Positions 22,253 to 33,330 of a stretch of DNA of 64,000 nucleotides are shown here, in pieces; the stretch's first letter is position 1, and each line of letters begins with the position of its first letter. The stretch is from assembly GCA_025094145.1 (NCBI GenBank), contig JALLLS010000020.1, positions 310,001-374,000 of the forward strand, in the 5' to 3' direction. The notes beneath the pieces were generated by a model. It was not told the origin of the DNA. It did no database searches and saw only the letters and a program-made list of their open reading frames with translations. The position numbers and the translations under genes were made by a program. Origin of the DNA: Spinellus fusiger. Taxonomy: Eukaryota > Mucoromycota > Mucoromycetes > Mucorales > Phycomycetaceae.

Positions 22253-23678
22253 CTAAGCGTCATCATTGAATGTTTTGATTTTCCAGAAATTAATTGGATC
22301 ACATGTGCGCACATGTTTACTAGCAGAAATATCGTTAATTGCTGAAAAATCTTCATCTGTGAGCTCAGGGATACTCCAGTTTTCAATAATACGAGAGGCT
22401 GTAACAGATTTAGGAAGAACGCTGTAGCCTCTCTTTACACCCCATGCAATAAGAATCTGAGCGGCATTTTTTCCGTACTTTTCAGCGATATTGATCTATA
22501 AAGAGATTTACAAGTGAATGAGATAATAATAAAGTGACACTAATTATGTACTTACCAATTTCTCGTCTTTCAATAGGGGAGAGTTTGTACTACCAAGAGG
22601 GGAGTAGGCAGTGACTAAGGATGTTGATGAGTATGATTTGTCGTAGTATAATGAATATTTATAGTAGAACTTACGGAGAATGTTCTTCTTTTGACAGTAT
22701 TCCACAAGCCTAGTCTGAGAGAGGTATGGGTGGATTTCGACCTTTTCAAAGATAAAGCAGTTTTTAGTAAAAAAAAAAAACAATAGAAGCTGATATACAC
22801 TCATCAACAATATACCTGGTTAGCAGCAGGGACAACCTTGGCAGTTTTGAGCAGTTTCTCGAGATTAAAAATATCAAAGTTGCTGACACCAATGGCGCGA
22901 ACCTTTTCTTTTGGGAGTTTTTCAAGGGCCTAGTCATCAATATATAATAAGTATCTATAAAATAGAAAATCTATTAAAAGATCCATTCATAATACTAACA
23001 GCGTATGTCTCTGTGAAATCAATATTGTCAAGAATGACTTCACCGGTCTCTGTTCTGGGGACGAGATCTTCCCCTGGTTGGAAAGCAAAGGTCCTAAATA
23101 TTTAAATTTAGACTCATTATGCCTACGATTCTAGAATCAAACAACTTGTATAGACTACTTACCAGTGCATCAGGTACATGTCAATGTAGTCGACTTGGAG
23201 ATTCTTGAGGGATATTTCAAGAGCCTTGGGAACATCTTCAGGACGGTGAAAAGTATTCCATAGCTTAGTAGTAATGAAGATTTCTTCACGGGGAACACCA
23301 CTATCTTTGATGGCTTGCCCAATTTCTTTCTCATTGAGGTCTATTATGAACCCATGTTAACCGTGTTTAATTGTGAAAATCGAAATAAATTATACAAATT
23401 AAAACTTACAGACATAAGCAGTGTCAATGTGGCGATAACTATAAGATTGTATTAAGTAAAATAGCTAGAATTCATAGAGATATATCCACCTACCCTGCCT
23501 TCAATGCAGTAAGAACACCTTCATAGATTTGATTTGCGTGGGCTTGCCAAGTACCATAGCCAACAGCAGGAATGGATGCACCGGTATTACTATAGATTAC
23601 ACAGTGTCCTTGAGCATACCATACGTAAAAAGCATTCCAAAATATCTATTCTTACAGCTTTAAAATAGTTGAGGACAT
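22253..23678 (-). CDS. Aldo-keto reductase
   Basis: NAD(P)H-dependent reduction of aldehydes or ketones in the cytosol, with xylose- or glycerol-type substrates likely. Nine exons on the minus strand: 23656-23678, 23494-23589, 23410-23438, 23163-23340, 23000-23093, 22816-22929, 22675-22741, 22556-22614 and 22253-22495, giving 300 residues, the normal length. The catalytic tetrad is complete: Asp and Tyr in HIDTAYVY, Lys in TTKLWN, His in YLMHW. Cofactor and fold motifs follow: [42 protein letters not shown]. One intron uses a GTTAGT donor (after base 23000). Exons of 23 and 29 nt make it easy to mispredict. Substrate cannot be told from sequence. Confidence 0.93.
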
Positions 23679-26600
23679 GTTATATTTCTTAGTGAAAATA
23701 AATGTGTAAATACTTTTACAAGTTCTCACTTTTATGTCAAATTCACTGATTTATTTTGTTACTCCGCTATGCTAGTATCATCTACTTTCACAATGTAAAA
23801 TAGAGAAAGTTTACATGTGTATTACAATCATGGGGTTCAAATACACTTTGCTTAGTTTTTAATAGATATATCAATCTGTGTAAAAGTTTAAATGTTTCTG
23901 ATCTGTAGACTATTTAAACGCCGTAATGATGACTGTTAAAGAACTAATATATTGTTAGACCAGTAAGTTTTAGCCTTTTACTTAAAGCAAATAGACAACC
24001 TTTTTTTTTAATCTTATAATAAGCATGGCACATAATTACTGAGATTTATAAAAAGTTTTAGAAGCCAATGTAGTTGAATTACATTATCACAACCCATCTG
24101 AGGAAATATAGTGCGTTAATATTCATTCTCGGAGTATATGTCTAAGGAATTCAGAAAGTTTTATTCATAGAAAAGCACGATAAAGAGATGGGGAAAATTG
24201 CCCGGAATTTAGGATTACAAATAATCTTGTCACTCCCTCAGCAGTGCCATTTGACAGATTGAATCATTGGAGATCTCAGAATGAAATCATCCTGACCTAG
24301 AAGCTATACAGTTCATTGATTTGTTCATTTTAGACAACCTTTTATCAAAATCATGCAATATATACTATAACCATTATATATAATTAATAGAAAACACATT
24401 ATAACTATTTTTATAAAGCAGCACCTGTATGTCCAACAACTTAGCTATTTGTTTGTTTGTCTATCGGCTTGTATCTATGACATTTGAGTGAGATATAGTG
24501 CGACTGTTTTATGTCTGAATATGAACTAATTTAGTGTCGGAAATAGAGTGGTGCTTCCTCTGAAGTATATGGACCCACTGTGTTTCACTGTCAAAGTTTT
24601 GTGCTTCATAAAGCCAAAACTACCTACTACGTCCATAGCATAAATAATATGGAAACTATAGAAACAGGATGGCTATACATGATACTGAATAGCCATAAGA
24701 AAATAGATAGATAACATGAGGATGAAAAAGTATATAAGTAAGCATCTACAAGTTAAAGAATGTACTTTCTATTTTGCCAAGCACACCCTTTGCCTCTGCC
24801 TTATAAAAATTAGCTTTATTTATTCCTTATATTCTAGCTTGAGGCTTATTTAGATTATTAATCAATAGTATATCTGTTATGTTATAGTGTGCCTAATGTT
24901 CGAATAGTTAACATTTATCCTATAGCCCAGTCCACGTGGCTTATATTTTCCAAGTGCCGCATGTCATAACGTATTAGCTTATTCATTAAAGAATACAAAA
25001 AAAATCTGTAGGCATACATTAGTACAAGCCTTTATAAGATTAAAACAAAAGATAAAGTTAATGTATTCAAATATCAATTTTTTTGTTGCTATCATTAATC
25101 TGTAATTTCTCGGATCTTATCAAACTCGTCATCACATCTTTAACTGATACACTCTTTTCTTTTAGTGACTGATGATCTATACAACTATTTTAATAGAAGT
25201 TTCTTATATGATTACATTGCCCATGCTATACAATAAAAGAAAAAAATAATCTAAATAATCTAAATAATCTAAAAAATAAATAAATAAATAAATAAAAAGT
25301 TCTGTAATGTACCAACTGAATATACTGTATTGTCAGATATATTAATTGATTTTTATAAAGACTGTAGTATCTCAATTGTTTATCCATTTAGAAGTTTATT
25401 CTATTTGTTATCTCAATCCATTGGCAATGATACCCAGTGGATACAAGTGTGAAGTAGGAAGGCAGGATGCCTCTTCGTATGAATGAAAGTAAAAGAATAA
25501 GAAAAAGGATAGCCCAATAAAAAGTAGTCAGGTTAGTGTCATGGCCTTTTTCATAGCTATGCAAACTCATATTTTCTATACTTTAATAAATAATAACTTG
25601 ATTCGAGTAATACTTTAAGGCTAATAATTGAGACTAATAATTGAGTACCGCAAACTCCAAGGCTAAAGTAGTTGGTGGTTTCTTTCTTATTCACTGATCT
25701 TCTATTAGTGCCTGGTGGAGCTCAGTGTTAGTTCTATCCATTGTACTTGCTACCGTAATTTGCAGTATCGCTGACTGTTCATACTTTCTCAATTATTCAC
25801 TTATTGCGCCAGCCAAAACATCCCTAAACTTCTACCTGTGCTCGGATGTCTATGACAGTAGACGCTCCACACAAAGACCCTGACCCTCTACGTCTTTACA
25901 ACCTTGTCTGTGCCAACATTACAGAAGAATGATTGATTTTCTCCAAACAATTTACATATCCGATTTATTTCAAATATAACATCAATCAGTGTGACCGCTC
26001 ACACAAAAGATCAGTTGGTGACTGTCAGATCTCTTGATCTCATCTAAAGCAATGTACAACTAAAATGGGAAGAGCATGTACTTTAAGAAATCTCTTTTTA
26101 TCATTAAGAATTGTAAAACAAACTCAATAGATAATTTTAATTTTAATTTTTTTTATATTGTTTCTGAAATTATACTCTTAGAGGTATTATTGCTCTGGAA
26201 TCGGTACCAACCCCACAATTGACTTTTCTTTGTTATATATTTTATTTCTAAAGTGAATTTTGTATAGTAAATCTCTTTAAGCCTGGGCTATCTCTTTAGT
26301 TGAGAAGTATACACAGACAACTGTTATCAATTTTCACAAGAAACTATAATGCTCTGTTTTACCTTTCATTCCTAGTCTATTTATTAGGGTACAGCCATGC
26401 ATTGTAGAGATTTTTAAACTATTAATTAATTGCTCATTGTAGACAGTGGATCGTATTAAGTTTTTCGCAAGTTGAACATGACAAGCTTCTCTATGAGTAG
26501 TATACTAAAATACCTTTGTGTAACAAATGCTATGGAGTTCCCACAGAGAAAGAACAGAAGAAAGAAAAAACCTGGTATGAGAGATGCAAGAACGATTATG

Positions 26601-27479
26601 GGGAAAATAAATCAAGATATTCATTAGCCAAAGGTAAGACTTATTAAAACCATAACAAGGTATGCCTTTATCACTATACTAAAACATATGAGTTAATGAA
26701 GAATGGCAACAGTAAGTGTATGATAGATCAATTGAAGATTGGTTCTTTTTCTCAAAAGAATCTAATCTCTTCAAAAGGCACAATGGTGTTAATGACATGT
26801 AGAAAAGTGTCTTAGTAATGAAAAAAAGTATATACATAGTAAAACTATCCATCTTAATACAAAATACATCATTTCTGGGAACATTTCGCAATTTTATTTT
26901 AGGTGTACGATCTTTTCTCTGAAGAATTGCGATATGTTTTCAGAAATGGTGTACATAACTCTATGTTGTCTATTACAAGGTTATGAGTCATACCTCACCT
27001 GCTGATATAACCTCAATATCTATTCTTATTATTTAGCATTACATCTCTGGAACGTCTGATGGTTAAGATATAGCCATTCTTCAAATCAAAAGCTGTAGCG
27101 AAGTTCAAAGGCTCCTGATGAGTGTTAAATTGAGCAAGGTTGGGGCAAGGCATCATGTAAAGATATTCATGGCAAAAAAAAAAGAAAAGAACTGCTATCA
27201 ACTGAAAACAGTCTACTCTATATGGCTTTAAAGGTCCAGGTTTGGATTTTAACTGTGTGTGTCATAGAAATATGGCAACTTATTTGGAATAATAGATATA
27301 GCTTTATACAGAGACTGGCTGTTTATACACAAAGTTGTAACTAGAGTTTGTTGAGTTTTTTTTTTAGAGCATCCTCAACGGACTGTATATCTACACAAAA
27401 CGGCTCTTTCGTGTAATCAATATTGCCCCAAAAGAGTAAAAATACAAATCGCAAAATTCAGAATAAGTAACATCTATCC
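23679..27479. other. Long AT-rich intergenic region
   Basis: No gene supported. (ATAA)n run at 25268-25300 and a poly-T/A stretch near 24000. A less AT-rich patch at 25690-25930 shows a brief protein-like frame (DPLRLYNLVCANITEE) and could be a transposon scrap. The leader of the ORF1 element probably begins somewhere after 27360. Confidence 0.4.
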
Positions 27480-28930
27480 ATCAGCAACAATCCCCATCCA
27501 CTCACATAGTACACAGTACACATTGGATACACCAACTACGGATCCTGGCCAACCACCAACCATCAAGCAACCTCCTGTACCAGCACCTGTCAGACCCTAT
27601 GTGTCTGAGGCCACCACTGCCACTATCATTCCTAACTCCGGGAGTAGAAAACCCAGACTACTTACCAAGCGCACTCGTGCAAAGACTTACGAGTATCAAA
27701 TGACTGAGGTAGAAAAGCCTGATACATTCACCCAGCAGATGATAGCATTTCTGTCAGATATTCAGAGACAAATCGCAACAATTGGACTCCGCATGCAGGA
27801 ATTGGAAGCACAAGTCAAGGTCAAGGATGACCTTATTACATCTCTCCAGGCTCAGATCAATGCCAAGAGTGCAGAAAATGCACCCAAATCACCCACCACC
27901 CCTACTCCCACCTTCATCCCCACAGTGAAACTCACAGTTACCATAGAAAAGGCTACCGTCACTTATGCCAACATGGCTAAAAAGAACGCCACCCCACCAA
28001 AGAAGACAGCAAAGGCCAGAGCAGTGCTTAGAGCACAAACAGTTCGGGCCTTACAAGAGCTTACTGGGCCCTCAGTATACAAATTTGTATACTTGCCCTG
28101 TCGCCGCTACCTCAAGTACGGCCAGATCCGCAAGATGTTGGGATCACTGAAGATCCAACAGTCGCGGATCATAGACATCCACTTCCCAGCAAGGGGTACA
28201 ATTGCACTGCTTGTACACGGTAGCTTCAAGCAAGAACTCGAGGAGAAACTCGAGAAATCAAAGATCAAGCCACATGCAAGCTTTGATCCAGTAGCTGCAA
28301 CGGTGATTGCAGACCCTAAGCTCCAGCAGGAGTCAAATAGCACCAAGGCTGTAATGGCCCAAGAACTCTTTGAGCAAAGAGTGTCCAACACCTGTCTTCG
28401 TGCCCCCATTCATTTAGGGTACAGCATTGCTCGCCACTTTGGCTCAAGCATTGCCACACCCCGTCTATCCACTATTGCCTTTGAGAAGCTCTTGGCAGAC
28501 CTCAAGGCCAAGGCCACAGTCACCAGCCCTCCCGCCACCCTTGAAAAAGAAGCCCTTCAGGCATTTGGGTCTGACTCAGCCATGGAAGGAGTCGAGGGAG
28601 ACAATCAACACACCCAAAAAGACTTGTAAATAGACCAATCTTTGGTCTATTGAAAGCTTGTGGGATTAGGCTCAAACTAATGTCTATGTCTGCATTGTCA
28701 TTTTCTCTCATCTCTCATATTTCTCTTCATTTTTTTCCTCATTTCGAGGTTTTATACTCTTATCTTTCTGTTTCTTTTTTCCTTGCATTTATTTTTTCCA
28801 CTTTTGTATTTGAAGTGTTTATATGTATATCTTAATTGTTCAAAAGTTCTCATAGGGTGGCTAACATGCCCAATGCGCAAATAGCAACCAAAACTCAAAA
28901 ATAAAAAATACTTTGAACTGTATATCAAAA
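27480..28930 (+). mobile_element. ORF1-only LINE element (HAL1-like), fused to a Tc1 tail
   Basis: ORF1 (27523-28629) is followed at once by the same CT-rich 3' UTR found at the LINE ends at 16.0, 21.7 and 50.2 kb, ending CAAAAATAAAAAATACTTTG. There is no reverse transcriptase frame between ORF1 and the tail. The 3' junction at about 28930 abuts the 3' third of a Tc1 element. The 5' end cannot be placed exactly. Copy A at 16.0 kb shares the same ORF1-to-tail order, so this structure exists at least twice. Confidence 0.8.
27523..28629 (+). CDS. LINE ORF1 (RNA-binding, coiled-coil) protein
   Basis: The longest uninterrupted transposon frame in the window, 368 codons. Pro/Thr-rich N-terminus, basic patch (KPRLLTKRTRAK, about residues 43-54), coiled coil around residues 70-110 (QIATIGLRMQELEAQVKVKD), a Pro linker, TYANMAKKN, then a globular part with YVYLPCRRYLKYG-like and SRIIDIHFPARGTIALLVH-like segments resembling the RRM-type half of LINE ORF1 proteins. 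The apparent start codon is TTG (27523), probably a mutated ATG; the next in-frame ATG is 27700. Function by analogy: RNA-binding chaperone of the LINE RNP. No stop or frameshift inside, so it is young compared with its neighbours or under selection. Confidence 0.72.
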   Translation: MDTPTTDPGQPPTIKQPPVPAPVRPYVSEATTATIIPNSGSRKPRLLTKRTRAKTYEYQMTEVEKPDTFTQQMIAFLSDIQRQIATIGLRMQELEAQVKVKDDLITSLQAQINAKSAENAPKSPTTPTPTFIPTVKLTVTIEKATVTYANMAKKNATPPKKTAKARAVLRAQTVRALQELTGPSVYKFVYLPCRRYLKYGQIRKMLGSLKIQQSRIIDIHFPARGTIALLVHGSFKQELEEKLEKSKIKPHASFDPVAATVIADPKLQQESNSTKAVMAQELFEQRVSNTCLRAPIHLGYSIARHFGSSIATPRLSTIAFEKLLADLKAKATVTSPPATLEKEALQAFGSDSAMEGVEGDNQHTQKDL

Positions 28931-29200
28931 GAAGTAACAGACACCCTCATTGCCAGCATAGGGTGGAGATGCCAGACTGTTATTGATGTTAAAGACTAGC
29001 AGTGGTTATTAGTTAACCTACAAATAAACCCACTCATTTGTATTTTAAACACTATTCTATATATCTATTGAGAGTTTTATGTCTTTATATAGTGAATTCA
29101 TAAAGTTATAACGCTATTAAGATAAAGTGTGAATCAAAAAAAGGAAATTTACATTTGAAAAAAAAAATCGGTTACTTATTGAGGGTCAATTTATTTGTTG
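28931..29200 (+). mobile_element. 3' fragment of a Tc1 element (copy A subfamily)
   Basis: Matches the last 250 bp of the complete element at 39.9-41.3 kb: DTLIASI(M), WRCQTVIDV(A)K coding words, then the 3' UTR (TTTTATGTCTTTA, GTTATAACGCTATTAAG) and a decayed terminal repeat (GGTTACTTATTGAGGGTCA). Its 5' part is missing where the LINE element ends. Confidence 0.8.
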
Positions 29201-29212
29201 GAGGTGACCAAG

Positions 29213-30662
29213 TTATTCTTCAGCGAAATTGTTAGTTTTTCTTCTCTTTCTCTTGATTAATTCACTATTAAAGCTAGGAAGGATTTTCTTGTTCTGATCA
29301 AGATCAACCCCAATGTCACCTGGCTGTTGTTTTACAAGCTTATTAGTGTTCTCCATCATCAATCTAGCTTGGTATACAGTCTTTAACACCGGCAACAGCT
29401 CACTACAGATATCATCCGCTTCTTCGAGCAAGTCTGCGGTTTTTGTGTGGTTGATGCGGCACACATAACCAGCAGGTGAGTCACATAGCACCATTGTGAA
29501 TTTTGTTTCTATAGGTAAGAGATAAAAATATTAATAACAAGAAGCGTAAAGCATATGCATAGCTATAATTACCAAAGAGCAAAAAGCCAACAAGAGCCAA
29601 TTCATGCAAGGCATCGGGTGATTTTTGATATAATGTGTACATCATTTCCTTCAATACCTTGGCCATCTTAAATCCACCGTCATATAACTCTTTCGTCTGG
29701 TCATCATTCCGACCACATTTACAATATCCGTATTCTAGTAATTGACGAAAAAAGATTAAGTCCAGCTTTCTACCAGTCAAATTGCATTCTATCTTGTCAA
29801 TTACAGCCAGAGTCCTCTCATTATTCATACTAGCTGATGATGACTTACTTTTTCAACTCTAAAATACATTGTACAAAAAAATCAGTATAATCATGAATAA
29901 ATTCAGGTTACAAGCATACTGTACCCTCTACACTTGATCTTTGAGTAATCAAAAACAGTGTCCACAAATTTCCATACTCGTCTCATAATATCTCCTTCCA
30001 ACTGGTCGGTGAGAGGTAGATAGTTCCATCTGAATAGCCTGATATATTCCAAAATGATATTTCTTAGCCACTCGCAGGCAGGAGACGTTTGTTCTTGGAC
30101 CAATTTCTTTTTCAAAGAAATGCTGTTTGCTGATGTTATGAGATGGTCAATGTAGGTCTGAAGCGATGGAGGCAAGTCATTTAACCTCTTGTTGTTATAA
30201 GCTTTGATATCTAAAAGCTCTTCTTCAACAAAGTGCTTTTTCCAGATCTTGTCGCTTGTATCCAAAATTAAGGAATGTACGGGGCTAAAACAAAGTTATT
30301 GTCATGTCACTAACTTCAATGATCTTTAATGATACTTACTGTTTGTAGTTGCAGCTAATTGCATACTCTTTCTTTTCTTTTTTTCTATAATTGTTCCTGC
30401 AGATAACGTCCAACAATTTTCCAAATCCAGACTTTCAAATATCTCTATGATTTTTTTTATCGTTTGGCAATAGCTTCAACTGCTTCTTGCTAGTATTGAT
30501 ATTACTGGATGATCCAACACTTTCAGTTATAGCTGTTAGTGTGCTTCTGATTCTGCCAAAATGACTATAGAGACTCAGGGCTGGTTTAGTAGAATGGACG
30601 ATTCCTAAACTTTCATCGTAAATTAACATAGCAATTTTCTCCCAGTTTGTGTGGCTCTTGTT
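29213..30662 (-). pseudogene. Conserved fungal protein of unknown function, probably decayed
   Basis: Four exons can be followed on the minus strand: 30340-30662, 29925-30284, 29573-29847 and 29213-29508. The peptide resembles a large multicopy family I recall from Mucorales genomes: WKKHFVEEELLDIKAY, then a basic SSSASMNNERTLAV join, KIECNLTGRKLDLIF, ELYDGGFKMAKVLKEMMYTL, and the end RKRRKTNNFAEE. No known catalytic motif. Problems: the first traceable exon shifts frame at an A8 run (30454-30461) and its splice phase to the next exon does not fit; the acceptor at 30663 implies an upstream exon, but only LTR-like debris lies there. Either a pseudogene whose 5' end was disrupted, or a gene with an exon model I could not resolve. 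Confidence 0.6.
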
Positions 30663-30697
30663 CTGAGAGAGAGAAAGTCAGTAAAATCATGCAACAT

Positions 30698-30878
30698 TGT
30701 TAAATTCAAGAAAGAATATCAGACTCAAGAATGAGATACTTTTATTAAAACAATTTCGACAAGTCTATTTATACTAAATAGACGTGCTCCCATCCTCACC
30801 ACACTCCCGATCATTTCCTAGTGACTTATCCAAGGGTCTGGCCTGTCTGGATGACTGTGCTGCCATATTGGCTCAACA
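30698..30878 (-). mobile_element. Possible solo LTR
   Basis: On the minus strand: TGTTGAGCC at the start, a TATA-like TTTAGTATAAATAG, an AATAAAAG signal about 35 bp later, and TTTAACA at the end. This is the TG...CA layout of a small LTR with U3, R and U5. No matching 5-bp target duplication was found (flanks differ), so it is tentative. Confidence 0.4.
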
Positions 30879-30889
30879 TATACACTCTA

Positions 30890-31262
30890 TAATTAAAGGC
30901 AATGTAAGATCTAAGAGGTACGTAGGTTTCGAGAGAGATTGACTACCAACACAAGGACCGCACACAAAAGAGGGGATTGGGGGATGTTCTTAACGGAGTA
31001 GTCTTTCTGAATTAGCAGAAAGAGTGATAACAGAGACGAAAGAGTGTTCACCAACAATAGTGACAGAGACCAAAAGAGGGTATGTAACCTACAGTGTTAC
31101 AGGGACGGATAAAGAGATAGTGATAAAATAGAGAAGGGGTGAAAGAATAAGAAGCACTGTTCGTTTCGATATTTAGAGCGAACTTAGCCTCTACAATACG
31201 ATTCAAAAGATACCAAGGAAATTCGATGTTTATTAGAGAGGTCTATCATAAGGTATATATAC
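30890..31262 (-). repeat. Dispersed repeat F, copy 1
   Basis: Matches 49800-50155 (opposite orientation) over about 360 bp, with shared words such as TTGGTATCTTTTGAATCGTA, TCGAAACGAACAGTGCTTCT, CACTATTGTTGGTGAACACT and GTGTTGGTAG. No coding potential is conserved between copies. AATAAACATC at its start on the minus strand resembles a polyadenylation region, so it may be an LTR or a retroelement 3' end. Confidence 0.75.
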
Positions 31263-31639
31263 ACAATATCGTCAGTGGAATGCTAGTCCTATGTATTTAG
31301 CTATTTCGATATATATTAATCAACGTCTCAGTAACTTCCGAGCCAACAGATTGTCGTCAATGGCTTGTTAGTCCAAAGGAAATCCGGTCAGTTAACAGGT
31401 AGTTAAACTCTGATGTTTATTATTTCATAACATTGTGTCTTTTATACTTCTCTACTACTAGTATTTAGCTTCAGGGGTATGTTATTGAATACTACAAACT
31501 ATCATCATCCCTTAGTATTCAATGGCATCCCCTTCTCAGTTTAGTAGTAGGAGTTGGTATTTCCAAAAAGGGATGTAGTTCCAATTATAGAAAATGTCTT
31601 TACGACAAGATAGTCACTCCTGCCTATCATTACAACTCC
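31263..31639. other. Repeat-like DNA of uncertain type
   Basis: Near 31410 the plus strand reads CTCTGATGTTTATT...TTTTATACTT, and a similar arrangement recurs at 62160-62200. These may be remnants of LTR R/U5 regions on the minus strand. No gene. Confidence 0.35.
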
Positions 31640-32060
31640 TTTACAAACAGACACCATCCAACATTTACACTCATTTTCTCTCCCTCCCAATGAACCTCTG
31701 ACTAGCAGTCAAGTCTATGGAGCAATTCTACCGGCCATATAGCATGATTATTGGGCCAGCCACTTCTACAACTCTCCTTTCCTTTCTTCCACTGTCACTG
31801 AACGTGATCGATCCTTCTTCACCACCCTCATCCGCGAAAACAAAGACATGTCATAGTCTAGTATAATTTTACCTTTCTTTCTGTTTCTCTTACATTTTCA
31901 TTTTTCTTTTAGCTAGTTCTGTTTTTCTTTCCTTTTCTGTTTTTCTAATTTTCTGCAAGTGACTTGTGTCCAGTATGTTCTTCCCAGTCAGACCTCTCGG
32001 TGCGACGTATAACTACGTAAAAGACGCTTAATAAAAGGTGTCTTATACAAAAAAAAATCA
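31640..32060 (+). mobile_element. 3' relic of a second LINE family
   Basis: Coding-like debris (YWASHFYNSPFLSS, TERDRSFFTTLIREN) ends in a stop, then comes a T-rich 3' UTR, AATAAAAGGTGTCTTATAC and an A9 run at 32049. The layout resembles a LINE ORF2 end with poly-A tail, but the tail differs from the main LINE family here. Confidence 0.45.
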
Positions 32061-33330
32061 GGATTTGACTCATTTATGTAACTCTACTCAACAATTACAA
32101 GTAGTGGTACAGATAGATGATATCCGCCTAATTATTTATCACCAACGTCTGAAGAATATAATGAACTTGATGTGGTTCTAATACGATTAGAAAATCAGGC
32201 TCCTAACTAAGGTGAACAGAATGTATTATCAGCAGAAGTATTTAAACAAAAAAGTGGCATCCAAATAGACTTTTACATTTTTCTTCTGCCACTAATATTA
32301 CTCAACAGAGATGGCTAAAGTAATAAGCGACATTGGCCAATCATTTCATAATTAATATTTCTATCCATGAAAAGAGATAAAAACACTTCCGATACTGCAG
32401 ATAGAATATTTTAATGATATTCAAGAATGATTATCAGCTAGTTGGTAATATGTATTATAAAAGTATATACTAGCTAGAAGTTAACCCTGGTAATATATAT
32501 AATATTAATTGGCTGAATATAATCAAATTTGTCTATTGATTTAATAGGTACTGAATATTTATTCTGGACTCGAGATCATTATTACAATGGTTGGTCGCCC
32601 TGGTTATCTCACAGACATATGCCATGGAAGCGTTCTTCCATTTTATAAGTTAGTATTATGCCCCAAGTCTCCGCTATTCTTCTGTTTGTCTCTACTCATT
32701 AAAATCGTCTTGCCAACTAAGGCAAAACTTTTTATTCTTATCAAGAATCGTTTTCAACCTTTCTAAAAAAAATTGAACTTTAAGTACTAAATACATTTCC
32801 TCGATTCCCTATCTGTTCTTATGTTTCTTTTTGATAGATGGTTGTCTGAAGCACACTATAAGCCTCATAGATCAAAAAGACTTTGAGTGTGTTGAATAGC
32901 TAGGCTCGGATCTCAGAGTTCTCATTTAAAGATAAAATAAGTCATCTCAGATCATAGAAATAGGTGACACCAGATTTTTAACCTAAAATTGGATAGTTAG
33001 AAGAGTTTTTTTTAGACCAATTTAGAGTTATCATAGAAAGATGAACAAAAGGTTTGGAAAAAACAATATTTAGATTTTAAACAAAGATTCAAATAAATTA
33101 TTCAAGGAGGCCATCAGTTTTTAAATGGGCTATGATTGAAGGCTTACCAGTAATAATAAGTAACCAATATCAAGATGGATATAGGTCTTAAATTGATACC
33201 ATGGTTACTTATCGGAGATAATTCAGGCTACGATCTATTCTAAACACAAAATTAATTTTCAAAACTTAAATAAAATGCCCACTCTTTTCTTTTCCCTCTT
33301 TGTTTCTTCTTCTTCCATCAACAGTTTGAC
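32061..33330. other. Intergenic region upstream of the sugar transporter
   Basis: AT-rich, no gene. Bases 33270-33325 are CT-rich (CTCTTTTCTTTTCCCTC...) just before the transporter ATG, consistent with a promoter or leader. Confidence 0.45.

Noticed and set aside
25690..25930. Coding-like patch in the intergenic desert
   Set aside because: Only about 16 residues look protein-like, then a stop; insufficient to name an element.
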